From Hyphomonadaceae bacterium (lineage in GTDB: Bacteria > Pseudomonadota > Alphaproteobacteria > Caulobacterales > Aquidulcibacteraceae): DNA of 64,000 nucleotides. Where the stretch lies: the NCBI GenBank assembly GCA_021731815.1, contig JAKFWO010000034.1, positions 21,263 to 85,262 on the forward strand, in the 5' to 3' direction. The notes below the pieces were generated by a model, which made no database searches, was not told the DNA's origin, and was given only the letters and a program-made list of their open reading frames with translations. This document shows, piece by piece, positions 1-8,724 of the stretch. Within the stretch, counting starts at the first letter, position 1, and every line of letters starts with the position of its first letter. The translations under genes were made by a program, and so were the position numbers.

Positions 1-1541
1 CGCTCCCCGCCCGATAATTTCAGTCCCCGTTCGCCGACTTTGGTGGCGAATTCATCCGGCAATCTTTCGATGAAATCGAGTAATTGCGCGGCCTTTGCGG
101 CCTCCCGCAACGCTTCGCGTGTGGCATCCGGCCGGCCATAAAGCAGATTATATTCAATGGAATCATTGAACAATACGACCTCTTGCGGGACAAGGCCGAG
201 CACCGCCCGCAGGCTCTTTTGCGTGCAGGAAGCAATATCGGTCCCGTCGACCAGAATGCGTCCGGCCGAGGGGTCATAAAAACGGAACAATAGCCGTAAC
301 AGGGTGGATTTTCCCGATCCCGAAGGGCCGACAATAGCGGTCATCCGCCCGGCTTCCGCCGTAAAGCTGAGCCCCGACAGCCCGGCCAGCCGCCCGTCAT
401 GCGAAAAGCTGACAGCCTCGAACCGCACTTCGCCGGCTTCGGCCCGCAGCGGAACCGCCCCCGGCGGATCGGCGATTTCGGGGGCCTCGGCGAACAAGGC
501 GTGCAGCTTTTCCATATCGACGGAGGATTGCTTGATCTCACGCCACGCGAAGCCGAGAATGTTCAGCGGCTGATAGATATTGATCATCACCAGAATGACC
601 GCCGCGATATCGCCCGGCCCCATGCGCCCGGCCGCGGCCTCGCGCCCGGCCAGCAGCGCCATGGCCAACAATCCGAGGCTGGTGATCAGCGCCTGCACCC
701 CGTTGAGCAAAGCCAGCGATGCCGTCGCCCTGGCCGAGGCCCGGGCATAGGCACCGAGCGCCTGGTCATAGCGGGCGGCCTCCATATCCTCGGCTGCGAA
801 AGCCTTGACGGTCTCGAAATTGATCAGCCCGTCGGCCGCGCGTGCTGTGGCTTCCTGATCGTTCTCGTTCATCGCGCGGCGGAATTTCAACCGCCAGTCC
901 GAAAGAACAATGGTCGCGGCCGCATAAAGGGCGATCGCCGCGGTCGCAATGGCCGAAAACTGCCAGCCATAAGCGAGGGTCAGCGCCGCTGCCGCCAGTG
1001 CGAGTTCAAACAGGGTCGGACCGATATTGAAGAAGATGAAGCGGAGCTGGAAATCGATGGCGCGCGCCCCGCGTTCGATCATCCGCTGCAAGGCACCGAG
1101 GCGACGCGTGTGATGAAAGGCCAGCGACAGCGTCTGGACATGGGCAAACGCCTCGAATGCCGTGCGGCGCATGGCGGCTTCGGCAACCGGGGCAAAGATC
1201 GCATCGCGGAGAAAGGGGGCAACAGCCCCGAGAAAGCGGGTGAGCACCCACAATCCGGCAAATCCGGCGAAGCCGGCGGCCAAGGTGACCGCGAGCTGAT
1301 TGGCCCCCGAAGCAGAATTTTCCGACAGGAGATTGATCCCCGCCGCCAGAGCGAGCGGCGAAAGCACGACAAACACCTTGGCCAACAGGGTCAGGCCGAT
1401 TGCCGCGACGATCCGCCCCCGGGCCTGGGGGGCCTCGGCCCGCTGCAAGGCGCGCCACACAAAGCGCATCGAGCGGCCGATATCGGCACCCGCATCGGGA
1501 TCGCCGGGACCGCTTCGTCTTTCGAGATGTTTCTCCCGCAT
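1..1541 (-). CDS. atm1: Atm1-type ABC exporter (fused permease/ATPase), 3' end beyond window
   Basis: This is a half-transporter of the ABCB7/Atm1 class, which in alphaproteobacteria exports glutathione-linked metal or sulfur species across the inner membrane. The ATG at 1541 is the first start possible, because an in-frame TGA lies just upstream; AGGA sits about 11 nt before it. The translation shows a cytoplasmic N-terminus, the six-helix membrane domain, the family-typical stretch PLNILGFAWREIKQSSVDM, then Walker A GPSGSGKSTLL (complement of about 300-330), a Q-loop LVPQEVVLF and the start of the signature LSGGE at the window edge. Walker B and the switch His lie outside. It is encoded alone here; the next gene upstream is a small unknown protein. 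Family assignment is firm, exact substrate is inferred. Confidence 0.88.
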   Translation of the reverse strand, partial: MREKHLERRSGPGDPDAGADIGRSMRFVWRALQRAEAPQARGRIVAAIGLTLLAKVFVVLSPLALAAGINLLSENSASGANQLAVTLAAGFAGFAGLWVLTRFLGAVAPFLRDAIFAPVAEAAMRRTAFEAFAHVQTLSLAFHHTRRLGALQRMIERGARAIDFQLRFIFFNIGPTLFELALAAAALTLAYGWQFSAIATAAIALYAAATIVLSDWRLKFRRAMNENDQEATARAADGLINFETVKAFAAEDMEAARYDQALGAYARASARATASLALLNGVQALITSLGLLAMALLAGREAAAGRMGPGDIAAVILVMINIYQPLNILGFAWREIKQSSVDMEKLHALFAEAPEIADPPGAVPLRAEAGEVRFEAVSFSHDGRLAGLSGLSFTAEAGRMTAIVGPSGSGKSTLLRLLFRFYDPSAGRILVDGTDIASCTQKSLRAVLGLVPQEVVLFNDSIEYNLLYGRPDATREALREAAKAAQLLDFIERLPDEFATKVGERGLKLSGGE

Positions 1542-1642
1542 TCGGGCGGCGTCCTGTCAGCCTGCGCGGTCAGGCGACCGCTGCGGGGATCATTGCAGGA
1601 AGCGCCGCGGCCGACAATGGCGGAAGGCGATTTCCCGCGCGC

Positions 1643-1915
1643 CTATTCCGTGCCAATGCGCGGCGCGCCGCCGGTAAAGGCGGTGGAACGGCCAAAGGCC
1701 TTGTCGAGCACCCGGGTCGAATCCTCGGCCAGCAGGATCGCATCGGTGATATGGTTGAGCACGCGCATATTATTGGCCAGCACATGGCGGGCCTCCGGCC
1801 TTTCGTCGCTGGAAATCTTGAGGCAGCGCGTCATGATATCGGCGCGCAGAACGCCCAGAATATCCTCGAGCTTGTAGCCGCCGGGATTATTGTCAGAAAC
1901 GAGAAAGCGGGTCAT
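1643..1915 (-). CDS. small conserved-looking protein of unknown function, 90 aa
   Basis: The start ATG at 1915 is chosen because a strong GAGGAGG ribosome-binding site lies 8 nt before it; a start 33 nt further upstream would bury that site inside the coding region. The protein begins MTRFLVSDNNPGGYKLEDIL, is soluble and mostly helical in appearance, has no signal peptide or membrane segment, and carries one Cys. I do not recognise a named family. It lies between the Atm1-type exporter and the phage-like cassette and points the same way as both, so it could belong to either. No function is proposed. Confidence 0.7.
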   Translation of the reverse strand: MTRFLVSDNNPGGYKLEDILGVLRADIMTRCLKISSDERPEARHVLANNMRVLNHITDAILLAEDSTRVLDKAFGRSTAFTGGAPRIGTE

Positions 1916-2007
1916 GGCGAAGGCCTCCTCTGGAGCCTTCCTGACCATAGACCCGCTCTGTTAAGGCTTCTTTGAAAACCGCGCGCAAATTGTCGCCCGG
2001 ATTTTCC

Positions 2008-2051
2008 GGAATACAGGCCGGAATACAGGCCGGAACAGAGGCCGGAATACA
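2008..2051. repeat. 12-bp short tandem repeat
   Basis: Three and a half imperfect copies of GGAATACAGGCC stand head to tail between the small gene at 1643-1915 and the holin-like gene. The third copy has lost one base. It lies in non-coding DNA just past the 3' end of the holin-like gene. Confidence 0.8.
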
Positions 2052-2060
2052 CGCTTGTGC

Positions 2061-2567
2061 TCATTGTCTTGCGCGGCTGCGATCACCAAACCACCAAAGG
2101 GTCGCTGCGGTCGCGGCAAAGGTAATGGTCTCGACAAAGGATTGCGGCGCGCCTTGTGCCTTGTTCGTGCCAGCGAAAATCGCCAGCGCCACGCCCCACA
2201 ACAGCACGGTGAGCGTCGGGCGGGTCAGCGCACGCACTGCATTCACCCATTTATAGCTGTCCCCGATCCGGGCCTCGGCCTCATAGGAGCCTTCCAGCGC
2301 CTGCCAGGCCCCTTGCGTATCGATCAGCCGATGCTCGGCTTCGGTTTCCGCCGCACGGGTCCTGGACTGCAATTCGAGCAGCGCCATTTCGTGGCTCCAG
2401 CGCGCGCGTTCCTGGGCAAAGGCCTGCCGGCGTTCAAAGAACCCGGCCACCCGGCCGGCCGCTGTCCCCAGCACGCCGAACAGGCCGCCCGACAATGCCG
2501 AGGCCCCCAGCCCGATCAGGCTGGCCTGCTCGCCGATCCGTGATCCGATTTGAGCCAGTTCTGCCAT
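2061..2567 (-). CDS. holin-like membrane protein (three-helix phage/GTA type)
   Basis: The 168-residue protein begins MAELAQIGSRIGEQ, starting at the ATG at 2567 with GGAGGA 5 nt upstream. It has a Gly/Ala-rich hydrophobic segment near residues 16-38, a charged coiled central part (about 40-95), and two hydrophobic segments near the C-terminus (around 117-133 and 142-158), then a basic tail. Three membrane segments beside a peptidoglycan peptidase fit a holin that would form membrane lesions and let the endolysin out. Its start lies inside the 3' end of the peptidase gene (51-nt overlap), so the two are probably co-translated. Holins share little sequence, so the call rests on topology and context. 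Confidence 0.6.
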   Translation of the reverse strand: MAELAQIGSRIGEQASLIGLGASALSGGLFGVLGTAAGRVAGFFERRQAFAQERARWSHEMALLELQSRTRAAETEAEHRLIDTQGAWQALEGSYEAEARIGDSYKWVNAVRALTRPTLTVLLWGVALAIFAGTNKAQGAPQSFVETITFAATAATLWWFGDRSRARQ

Positions 2568-2983
2568 AAATCCTCCGCTATCTTGCCGCCATACCACCGG
2601 CGCATCGGCCCGCGGTCGAGATGAATGAAACCTTGATAGAGTCCGCGCCCGGTAAAGCCGGCCGCCTGCGCCGCGTGGAACATCCGCACGGGATCGTGAC
2701 CGGCGAGCGCGACATCGACGGCAATCTTCTTGTGCTGCGAGAGAGGTGCACCCCCGACATGGGCGTTCCACAAGGCGCAGCGATGACCGGAATTGACCCG
2801 CACGGGTCCACCCAGAGCGAGGCGCAGGGCCGACATTGCGTCAAGAAACCCGGGGTCGTGCCAATATTCCCCGGCGCAAAACCGCCCGTTGCAACGGCAA
2901 GCGAGCTCGCGCGGCGAAAAATGCGGCCAGCGCGCTTTGAACGCTGCCTCGTCCATTTCGCGCCAGGTAGAGATCAGACTCAT
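2516..2983 (-). CDS. M15-family D-Ala-D-Ala peptidase, phage/GTA endolysin type
   Basis: This 155-residue enzyme probably cleaves peptide cross-bridges of peptidoglycan. It shows the M15 zinc signature: SGHRC, then SQHKKIAVDV (first His and Asp ligands, near residues 80-90) and FIHLD (last His ligand, near residue 120), followed by the usual RRWY ending. It has no signal peptide, as expected for an endolysin released through a holin. The start codon overlaps the stop of the upstream gene as ATGA, and the 3' end overlaps the holin-like gene. It resembles endolysins of tailed phages and gene transfer agents more than housekeeping VanY/DacA-type enzymes. Confidence 0.82.
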   Translation of the reverse strand: MSLISTWREMDEAAFKARWPHFSPRELACRCNGRFCAGEYWHDPGFLDAMSALRLALGGPVRVNSGHRCALWNAHVGGAPLSQHKKIAVDVALAGHDPVRMFHAAQAAGFTGRGLYQGFIHLDRGPMRRWYGGKIAEDLWQNWLKSDHGSASRPA

Positions 2984-3495
2984 TGACCCGCCACCCCCAA
3001 AGCGCCCGCATCAAACGCCTCGGCGTCCTCGATGGTGTGCAGCCCGGCGATCGCGGTCTTGATCGCGCCAGAGCGTGCCTCGATGGCGAAGCTCGCCGCC
3101 CGCCATTGATCGCCCAAAGTCTTGACCAATGCGGCCAGGGCCTCCGGGCTTTCGCCGCGCGCCTGCGCCTCGGGCATCAATAATGCGAGCGCGTCCACAT
3201 CGCCCGCAAGCGCACGAAGCGCGATCTGGTACTTCTCTGTGTAAACAGAGAGCTTCGTCGGGTCGCTCGTCCCTGCAATTGAGATACGCAATTGCTCTGC
3301 GGCGCGATCCACTTCACTGATCAGAACCTGTTTGGCCGCGTCCAGTGTCAGACCGGCAAAGCGCGACCACGGCGCAATTACGGTGCCGCTGGCGATCAGC
3401 GCTGCATAATCACTGTTCCCAGGGTCCACCGGGATGAAGCGGCCGGCATCATCCGCAATAGATGTGTGCTCTCGATTGCAAAACCTGAAATTCAT
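2980..3495 (-). CDS. tail-fibre-associated accessory protein, 171 aa
   Basis: The gene sits 3 nt after the stop of the DUF2793 fibre gene and overlaps the endolysin start by ATGA. The protein has a polar N-terminal part with residues such as FIPVDPGNSDYAALIASG, which resembles the N-terminus of small proteins found after phage fibre genes (tail-fibre assembly or DUF4376-like proteins), followed by a long Ala-rich helical region. There is no signal peptide and no membrane segment. A role as chaperone or minor fibre component is inferred from position and general look only. Confidence 0.55.
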   Translation of the reverse strand: MNFRFCNREHTSIADDAGRFIPVDPGNSDYAALIASGTVIAPWSRFAGLTLDAAKQVLISEVDRAAEQLRISIAGTSDPTKLSVYTEKYQIALRALAGDVDALALLMPEAQARGESPEALAALVKTLGDQWRAASFAIEARSGAIKTAIAGLHTIEDAEAFDAGALGVAGQ

Positions 3496-3498
3496 GTG

Positions 3499-5004
3499 TC
3501 AAAGCTCCGCAGAGAGGCGCAGGTCAAACGTGAAAATTGTCACCACTGGCACACCCGGCGGGGACGGCGACTCCAGCGTAAAATCGAAATAGCCGCCAAT
3601 CTCTGACAAAGATGCACTATCTATTGCACTCAGCCGAATAAACGCGACGCGCGGGCGCACGGCGTTGACGGCACCCGGAGCTGAAAAAAACGTTGCGGTG
3701 GGCACTGCGCGCATCGGAACCGGCAGTAACACTGATAGAATGGCAAGGTTGCCTGTGGTTTCTGCCACGGTCCCGGACATTTGCACCGGCTTCTGGAAGT
3801 ACCGCATACACAGCAATTGCTCGATCGACAGAGGGCGGAACTCGAAGAATTGTTCCGTGACCGTTCCAGGCGTCAGCATGACTTCGGAAAACGTCGCATT
3901 AGTTCCAGCGAGGCGCAATGCGGCGCCCTGATCGAGCGTCTCCGGCACGATGAATGTTACGCCCCGGCGACCGGAGCCCGGGGGAATGGTTCCTGACACG
4001 GATCCCGATCCGCCCTGCGACGCCTCAAGCGTGAAGGAAACCGGCGCAGCACTGGTTCCGCCAATGCTCACCGTTACGGATTGGCCAGCCAGCCCCCAAT
4101 GGATATTTTCAACCGCCTGCCGGACTTCACCTGTCAGTGTGACCACAGGCGGGTTCCCGCCGTGAACGATCAGGTTTGTCCCAACTGAATTGGCGCGCCA
4201 GCGGTCCGGTCCAAACTCCCCATTTGCCAGCGCGCCGCCTGCAAATCTACGCTGATTGACCCGGAAATCGCCATTGATCAGGCGGTTGCGAAATCCGCTG
4301 AGCGGGCCGGAGTTCAGGGAGGCGACCTGCACCTGGCTTGCCACCAGCGCCCCGTCCGCGCGCCGCAGCCGCAAGGCCTCCCGAAACGCCGTGCCATCCA
4401 CGCTGGTGCGCAGGGTCAGATCATCGTCGCCCACGAGACCGATCTCGGCACGCGCCGAAAAGCCGCTTTGCAGCAGCAGTGACAGAACATTGCCCGCGGT
4501 CTCCTTGTTGAGGACATAGCGCAAATCGCCAGTACCGCCCTCGGCACGCATGCGGTTGGTCCATAATGCCGTATTAAGTTTCGCGGAAAAGGGATTGATT
4601 TCGTCGGCGCTGGTGCCAATGCCGAGACGCGTGAGATTCTGCAATTCGAGCGTCGGCCCCGAAAGGGTTCGCCAGCCCGTGCCGTCAAACACCATCAGCA
4701 GGGTCTCGTCGCGGATGAACGCGGTGAATCCGGCCTGCGGCGCAAAGGAACGCCACGCCCCGTCCTCGAACAATGCGAAATCACCAGGCGGGAGCCCTTG
4801 CCACACCGGACCGGTTGGGCCGGCCGGCAACAGCCATGCCTGACCGGCTTGTGGGGACGCCGGCTCAGCGGCAAGGTTACGACTTTCGGCGGTCAGCATG
4901 ACGAGGCTGTCGAGCCGACGGAGGGCCTCGTTGATCGTCACATGTTTCTGGGCCTGGGCAGGGGCCAGAAAGGGCAGATCGAGCCGGGGCGAATTATCGG
5001 GCAT
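3499..5004 (-). CDS. DUF2793 protein, phage/GTA tail-fibre type
   Basis: The chosen ATG at 5004 (GAAAG 6 nt upstream) begins MPDNSPRLDLPFLAPAQAQK, the typical DUF2793 opening; longer in-frame starts run into unrelated DNA. Residues 1 to about 115 form the DUF2793 domain, with HVTINEALRRLD and the repeated W-G patterns of that family. The middle and C-terminal parts are Gly/Ser/Thr-rich beta sequence as in receptor-binding fibres. Total length is 501 residues. A DUF2793 protein is the putative tail fibre of the Rhodobacter capsulatus gene transfer agent, encoded away from its main cluster; the same role is inferred here. It heads a tight four-gene run with an accessory protein, endolysin and holin-like protein. 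Confidence 0.75.
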   Translation of the reverse strand: MPDNSPRLDLPFLAPAQAQKHVTINEALRRLDSLVMLTAESRNLAAEPASPQAGQAWLLPAGPTGPVWQGLPPGDFALFEDGAWRSFAPQAGFTAFIRDETLLMVFDGTGWRTLSGPTLELQNLTRLGIGTSADEINPFSAKLNTALWTNRMRAEGGTGDLRYVLNKETAGNVLSLLLQSGFSARAEIGLVGDDDLTLRTSVDGTAFREALRLRRADGALVASQVQVASLNSGPLSGFRNRLINGDFRVNQRRFAGGALANGEFGPDRWRANSVGTNLIVHGGNPPVVTLTGEVRQAVENIHWGLAGQSVTVSIGGTSAAPVSFTLEASQGGSGSVSGTIPPGSGRRGVTFIVPETLDQGAALRLAGTNATFSEVMLTPGTVTEQFFEFRPLSIEQLLCMRYFQKPVQMSGTVAETTGNLAILSVLLPVPMRAVPTATFFSAPGAVNAVRPRVAFIRLSAIDSASLSEIGGYFDFTLESPSPPGVPVVTIFTFDLRLSAEL

Positions 5005-5173
5005 GGATATTCTTTCGCAAGGCGGTCGGGACAAAACCGGGGCAGGAATTGAACGCCGCCAGTTTCGCCGGAACCGCCGCCGGTCGGATTGTTTCGGTGA
5101 CGACGCGTTGCGAAGCCGCCAAAAACCCGCCATAGCCCCACGCAGATTCCACTGAATTGCCGGACAAGAGCCC

Positions 5174-6283
5174 ATGAATACGCCGATGCACCCGCTGGCC
5201 GGGGCGGATCTTGCCACGCTCGCGAAGGTGTTTCGGCGGGGTGGGGCCATCGCGCCCGCGCAACGCCAACGGGCGATGGCGATCTGGGCCGCGGCAATCG
5301 GCAGGCTGCCCTTCACGCTTGCCGAATGGCTGTGGTGCGCGGCGTCTCTTCCGAAGGCCGAAGCCTTGCCAGCCCCGGTGTTCATTCTGGGCCATTGGCG
5401 ATCGGGCACCACGCATCTCTACCAGATTCTGGTGGAGGCCGGCTTCGGCTTCGTTCCGCCTGCCGCCACAGGCTTGCCATGGGATTTGCTGTTTCTTGCC
5501 CGCCTGACCGAAAAGCAGATCGAAAAAAGATTACCCGCAAAGCGCTATATCGACAATATTCCGGTCAGGCCCGACAGTCCCCAGGAAGATGAAATCGCGC
5601 TCGCCAATATGAGTGAATTATCATTCTATCACGGCATATATTTCCCGCGCCGATTGAAGGATTGGATCGGCCAAGGTGTTTTTTTCGATGGGATCGCAGC
5701 GCGAGATATCACCAATTGGCAGCGGACTTTCGCCTTTTTCCTGCGCAAACTTCATGTCCAGCAGGACCGGAAACGGTTGCTGATCAAGAACCCGGTCTAT
5801 ACGGCGCGTGCCGCCATGCTCGCCGAAATGTTTCCGCAGGCGCGTTTCATTCATATCTACCGGAACCCGTTCGATGTCTTTCTGTCGATGCGGAATTTCT
5901 ATACAAAGCTCATCGCAGAATTTGCGTTGCAGGATGATCACCCCGTCGACATCGACGAAATCATTATTTCGACCTATGACCGGATGATGACGGCAATGAT
6001 GGCCGATGCCGGCCATTTGCCGGCCGGGCGACTGGCGGTCCTGCGCTATGAGGATTTCGTCGCCGCCCCAATGGCGCATCTGGCAAATATCTGGGAGCAA
6101 CTGGATTTTGCCGCCTTGCCCGATATCGGGCCCTTTGCGCGCCACGCAGAAAAATTCACAGCCTATCTCGACCGCGTGAAATCCTTCGAGAAGAACCGCT
6201 TTGTGAAAGATGAGGCGGCCGCGCGATTCGTGTCAGAACGGCTCGGCCATTGGTGCGACCGCCTGGGCTATCCGCGGCCTTGA
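5174..6283 (+). CDS. sulfotransferase family protein
   Basis: The 369-residue protein would transfer sulfate from PAPS to an unknown acceptor. The 5'-phosphosulfate loop is VFILGHWRSGTTHLYQIL (about residues 69-86) and the 3'-phosphate-binding stretch is RFIHIYRNPFDVFLSMRNF (about 220-240), preceded by LLIKNPVY. No signal peptide is seen, so it acts in the cytoplasm or at the membrane face. It is transcribed away from the fibre cassette. The acceptor could be a lipid or glycan, but nothing beside it tells which. The ribosome-binding site is weak. Confidence 0.85.
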   Translation: MNTPMHPLAGADLATLAKVFRRGGAIAPAQRQRAMAIWAAAIGRLPFTLAEWLWCAASLPKAEALPAPVFILGHWRSGTTHLYQILVEAGFGFVPPAATGLPWDLLFLARLTEKQIEKRLPAKRYIDNIPVRPDSPQEDEIALANMSELSFYHGIYFPRRLKDWIGQGVFFDGIAARDITNWQRTFAFFLRKLHVQQDRKRLLIKNPVYTARAAMLAEMFPQARFIHIYRNPFDVFLSMRNFYTKLIAEFALQDDHPVDIDEIIISTYDRMMTAMMADAGHLPAGRLAVLRYEDFVAAPMAHLANIWEQLDFAALPDIGPFARHAEKFTAYLDRVKSFEKNRFVKDEAAARFVSERLGHWCDRLGYPRP

Positions 6284-6485
6284 AGACGAAGGCACTTTGG
6301 ACGACGGCCAAAGGATGATGGCATTGTGGTTGAGTAATCGCGGTGCCAGGGCCCTCGCGCCAGTGGCCCCGACCTTGACTCAATGCGGGCGTGCTTTATC
6401 GTTTTCAGTAAAAGCATGAGCATGACGCCTCTAAAACTGCACTCTTACGTCTTTTCAGCGAAACCAAGACCGACGCAGGGGAAAC

Positions 6486-7607
6486 ATGGCCATTAATCTT
6501 CACCTTCGCCAGCAAATATTTGCGATCGGCATGTGGGTTGCCTCGCTGGTCTTTGCCGGGTTTCTGATTGGGCTTGGCGGGCTGGTCCTGCGCGATTTGC
6601 CGCGCGTCGACCGCTCGGTTCAGATCGAAGCTTTCGTCGATCCGCAGGCTCTGGACCGCCTGAGACGGGATGAGTCCGCATTGGTCACGCAAAAATCGGC
6701 AGTCGAAGGGCAATTGACCCTTGCGGTCGCAGCACGACAGGCGGCCGACGGTGCCTATCGGGCGGAAAAAGCGCGCTTCGACAATTGGATCGCCGCGCGG
6801 ACCGCCACTACCGACCCTGCCCAGGACCCGGAAGTTCTGGCGCGCACAAGAACCCTCGACGAACTCAAGGCAGCAGAAGAAGCCGCCGATCGGGCCGTTG
6901 CCCAGGACCGGGAGCGCCTCGACGCCATCGACCGAGCCGGGGCGACCAATGAAGGGAAGCGAAACGCGCTCTATGCTGCGGCCCGGCCGGCTTTTGAACG
7001 CGCGGAGTTTTTTCGCGAGGCCCGGGTCTTTGGATTTCGGCTGGCACTCACCTTGCCGCTTCTGGGGCTCGCGGGCTGGCTGCTCTGGCGACGGAAGGGC
7101 GATTACTGGCCGCTGACCCGCGGATTCGTAGTGTTCGCCGCCTATGTCTTCTTCATCGAGCTCATTCCCTATCTGCCCGATTATGGCTGGTATGTGCGCT
7201 TTGGCGTGGGTATCGCGCTGACTGCGGTGATCGTGCATTTCGCGGCCCGATGGATGCGGGAGCAATCCGCGCTGCGCGCCGAATCCGCACGCGAGCTCAA
7301 ATCCACGGCACCCGTCACGTCATCCGAAAACGCCCGAACGGCCGCAATTCCCTCCAGAACCCCCGCTACCTCAAACGCGCGGGCACCGGGCGGTTCCTAT
7401 GACGATCTCCTGAAGAGCCTTTCCACCCAATCCTGCCCGTCTTGCGCGCGACCCTTTGTCAGCGCAAAGGGCGAGCCGGCCGATTTTTGTGCCCATTGCG
7501 GTATTCGGCTGTTCGACCACTGCCATCAGTGCGAGACGCGCAAATTCGCCTTTCTGCACTTTTGTGTGAAATGCGGGTCGCCCGCCGCTCCGACGCCCAC
7601 ACCCTGA
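6486..7607 (+). CDS. membrane protein with C-terminal double zinc ribbon
   Basis: AGGGG lies before the ATG at 6486. The 373-residue protein has an N-terminal membrane helix (about 11-36), a long charged helical region rich in Arg, Ala and Glu (about 45-175, probably coiled coil), then three further hydrophobic helices (about 185-255). After a low-complexity linker comes a cysteine-rich end with CPSC, CAHC, CHQC and CVKC, the spacing of two zinc ribbons. The ribbon end is probably cytoplasmic. lipB follows 3 nt later, so the two are likely co-transcribed. I know no function for this arrangement; a sensor or scaffold role is only a guess. Confidence 0.75.
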   Translation: MAINLHLRQQIFAIGMWVASLVFAGFLIGLGGLVLRDLPRVDRSVQIEAFVDPQALDRLRRDESALVTQKSAVEGQLTLAVAARQAADGAYRAEKARFDNWIAARTATTDPAQDPEVLARTRTLDELKAAEEAADRAVAQDRERLDAIDRAGATNEGKRNALYAAARPAFERAEFFREARVFGFRLALTLPLLGLAGWLLWRRKGDYWPLTRGFVVFAAYVFFIELIPYLPDYGWYVRFGVGIALTAVIVHFAARWMREQSALRAESARELKSTAPVTSSENARTAAIPSRTPATSNARAPGGSYDDLLKSLSTQSCPSCARPFVSAKGEPADFCAHCGIRLFDHCHQCETRKFAFLHFCVKCGSPAAPTPTP

Positions 7608-7610
7608 ATC

Positions 7611-8321
7611 ATGGCGGACGCATCCACCGCTTGCACTGTCAATTCGTTACTCTACCGCACCGAGCCGGTGGAATGGCGCGTGTCGCCCGGCCTTGTTCCC
7701 TATGACGAAGCCGCAGCCGGGATGGAAGCCCGGGTCGAGGCCATTCTGGCGGGAGAAGCCAGCGAACTGGTCTGGTTGCTGGAGCATCCGCCGCTTTATA
7801 CCGCCGGGATCAGCGCAAGGCGCGAGGACCTGCTCGATCCCGGACGCTTTCCGGTGTTCGATACACGGCGCGGCGGGCAATATACCTATCACGGGCCGGG
7901 CCAGCGCGTGGTCTATCTCATGCTCGATTTACGGGCGCGTGGCCGCGATATACGCTGCTTCGTGGCGGGGCTGGAGAACTGGCTGATCGATTCGCTGGCG
8001 GAACTCGGGGTCGAGGCCGGACGCCGGCCAGGCCGCGTCGGGCTGTGGGTGGCGGGCGAGTCAGGCGGAACCACGACCGAGCGCAAGATCGCCGCCATCG
8101 GCGTTCGGGTGAAGCGGTTCGTCACCTGCCACGGGATTGCGCTCAATGTGGTGCCAGACCTCTCCCATTTCGCCGGAATCGTGCCCTGCGGAATCTCCGA
8201 ACACGGGGTGACGAGCCTCGCGGAACTGGGGGCTTCCCACGATATGGCACTGGTTGATCGGACTCTGGCAGCGACCTTTGCCCGCCATTTCGGCCCCACG
8301 GGAATCGCGCTCTTTCCTTGA
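7611..8321 (+). CDS. lipB: lipoyl(octanoyl) transferase LipB
   Basis: LipB moves octanoate from octanoyl-ACP to lipoyl domains of 2-oxoacid dehydrogenases and the glycine cleavage H protein, the first step of lipoate assembly; LipA then inserts sulfur. The 236-residue protein has the expected [12 protein letters not shown] substrate-binding stretch, KIAAIGVRV with the catalytic Lys, and GIVPCGI with the acyl-carrying Cys (about residue 200). Length is normal for the family. It follows the zinc-ribbon membrane protein by 3 nt. lipA is not in the window. Confidence 0.95.
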   Translation: MADASTACTVNSLLYRTEPVEWRVSPGLVPYDEAAAGMEARVEAILAGEASELVWLLEHPPLYTAGISARREDLLDPGRFPVFDTRRGGQYTYHGPGQRVVYLMLDLRARGRDIRCFVAGLENWLIDSLAELGVEAGRRPGRVGLWVAGESGGTTTERKIAAIGVRVKRFVTCHGIALNVVPDLSHFAGIVPCGISEHGVTSLAELGASHDMALVDRTLAATFARHFGPTGIALFP

Positions 8322-8520
8322 AGACGAGTGGCCTTCAGAGCGATTGGCAAGGGGGATGACGGCTGCAGCCGCCCCCCGCCCCACAGCAAAACCTGTCACC
8401 GGCGGCGTTGAACAGCAATTGCGACATTTTCGCAACGCCTTGAAACTCCGACCACACGAACCGATGGCGTGTGTTGACAGGCCTGTGACAGGCGCATGAA
8501 GCGGGATCAGCACCGTATTG

Positions 8521-8724
8521 ATGGGCGCGGCCCTGTTCATGTGTGCCGGCACAGCCATGGCGCAGGACGCCGCCAGCGACCAGGCCGAAGAAGAAACGGA
8601 ACTGGTGGTCACCGGCTCGCGGATCAAGCAGCCAAATGCATTCTCCAATAGTCCGATTGCGCAAGTGTCGGCAGAGACACTGGACTTCGCCGGCCTCGTC
8701 AATGTGGAAGCCGTATTGAACCAG
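8521..8724 (+). pseudogene. remnant of a TonB-dependent receptor (N-terminal fragment)
   Basis: About 68 codons remain. They encode the end of a signal peptide (cleavage near TAMAQ), the acidic linker, and the start of the plug domain: ELVVTGSRIKQPN, then SPIAQVSAETLDFAG and VNVEAVLNQ. These are hallmark residues of the large TonB-dependent receptors common in this class, which usually have 700-1000 residues. The homologous reading stops exactly where the 164-bp dyad repeat begins, and no barrel sequence follows. The normal signal-peptide start is also damaged, since a stop codon lies just upstream. It is therefore a dead fragment. Confidence 0.75.

Noticed and set aside
399..1877. Long plus-strand frame of 492 codons opposite the Atm1-type exporter
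   Set aside because: It is an antisense shadow: its translation is Arg/Gly-rich with no family likeness, while the minus strand gives a clear ABC exporter.
1955..1975. CtrA-like TTAA-N7-TTGA before the small gene at 1915
   Set aside because: Two half-sites with a mismatch in a short stretch; not better than chance without other support.
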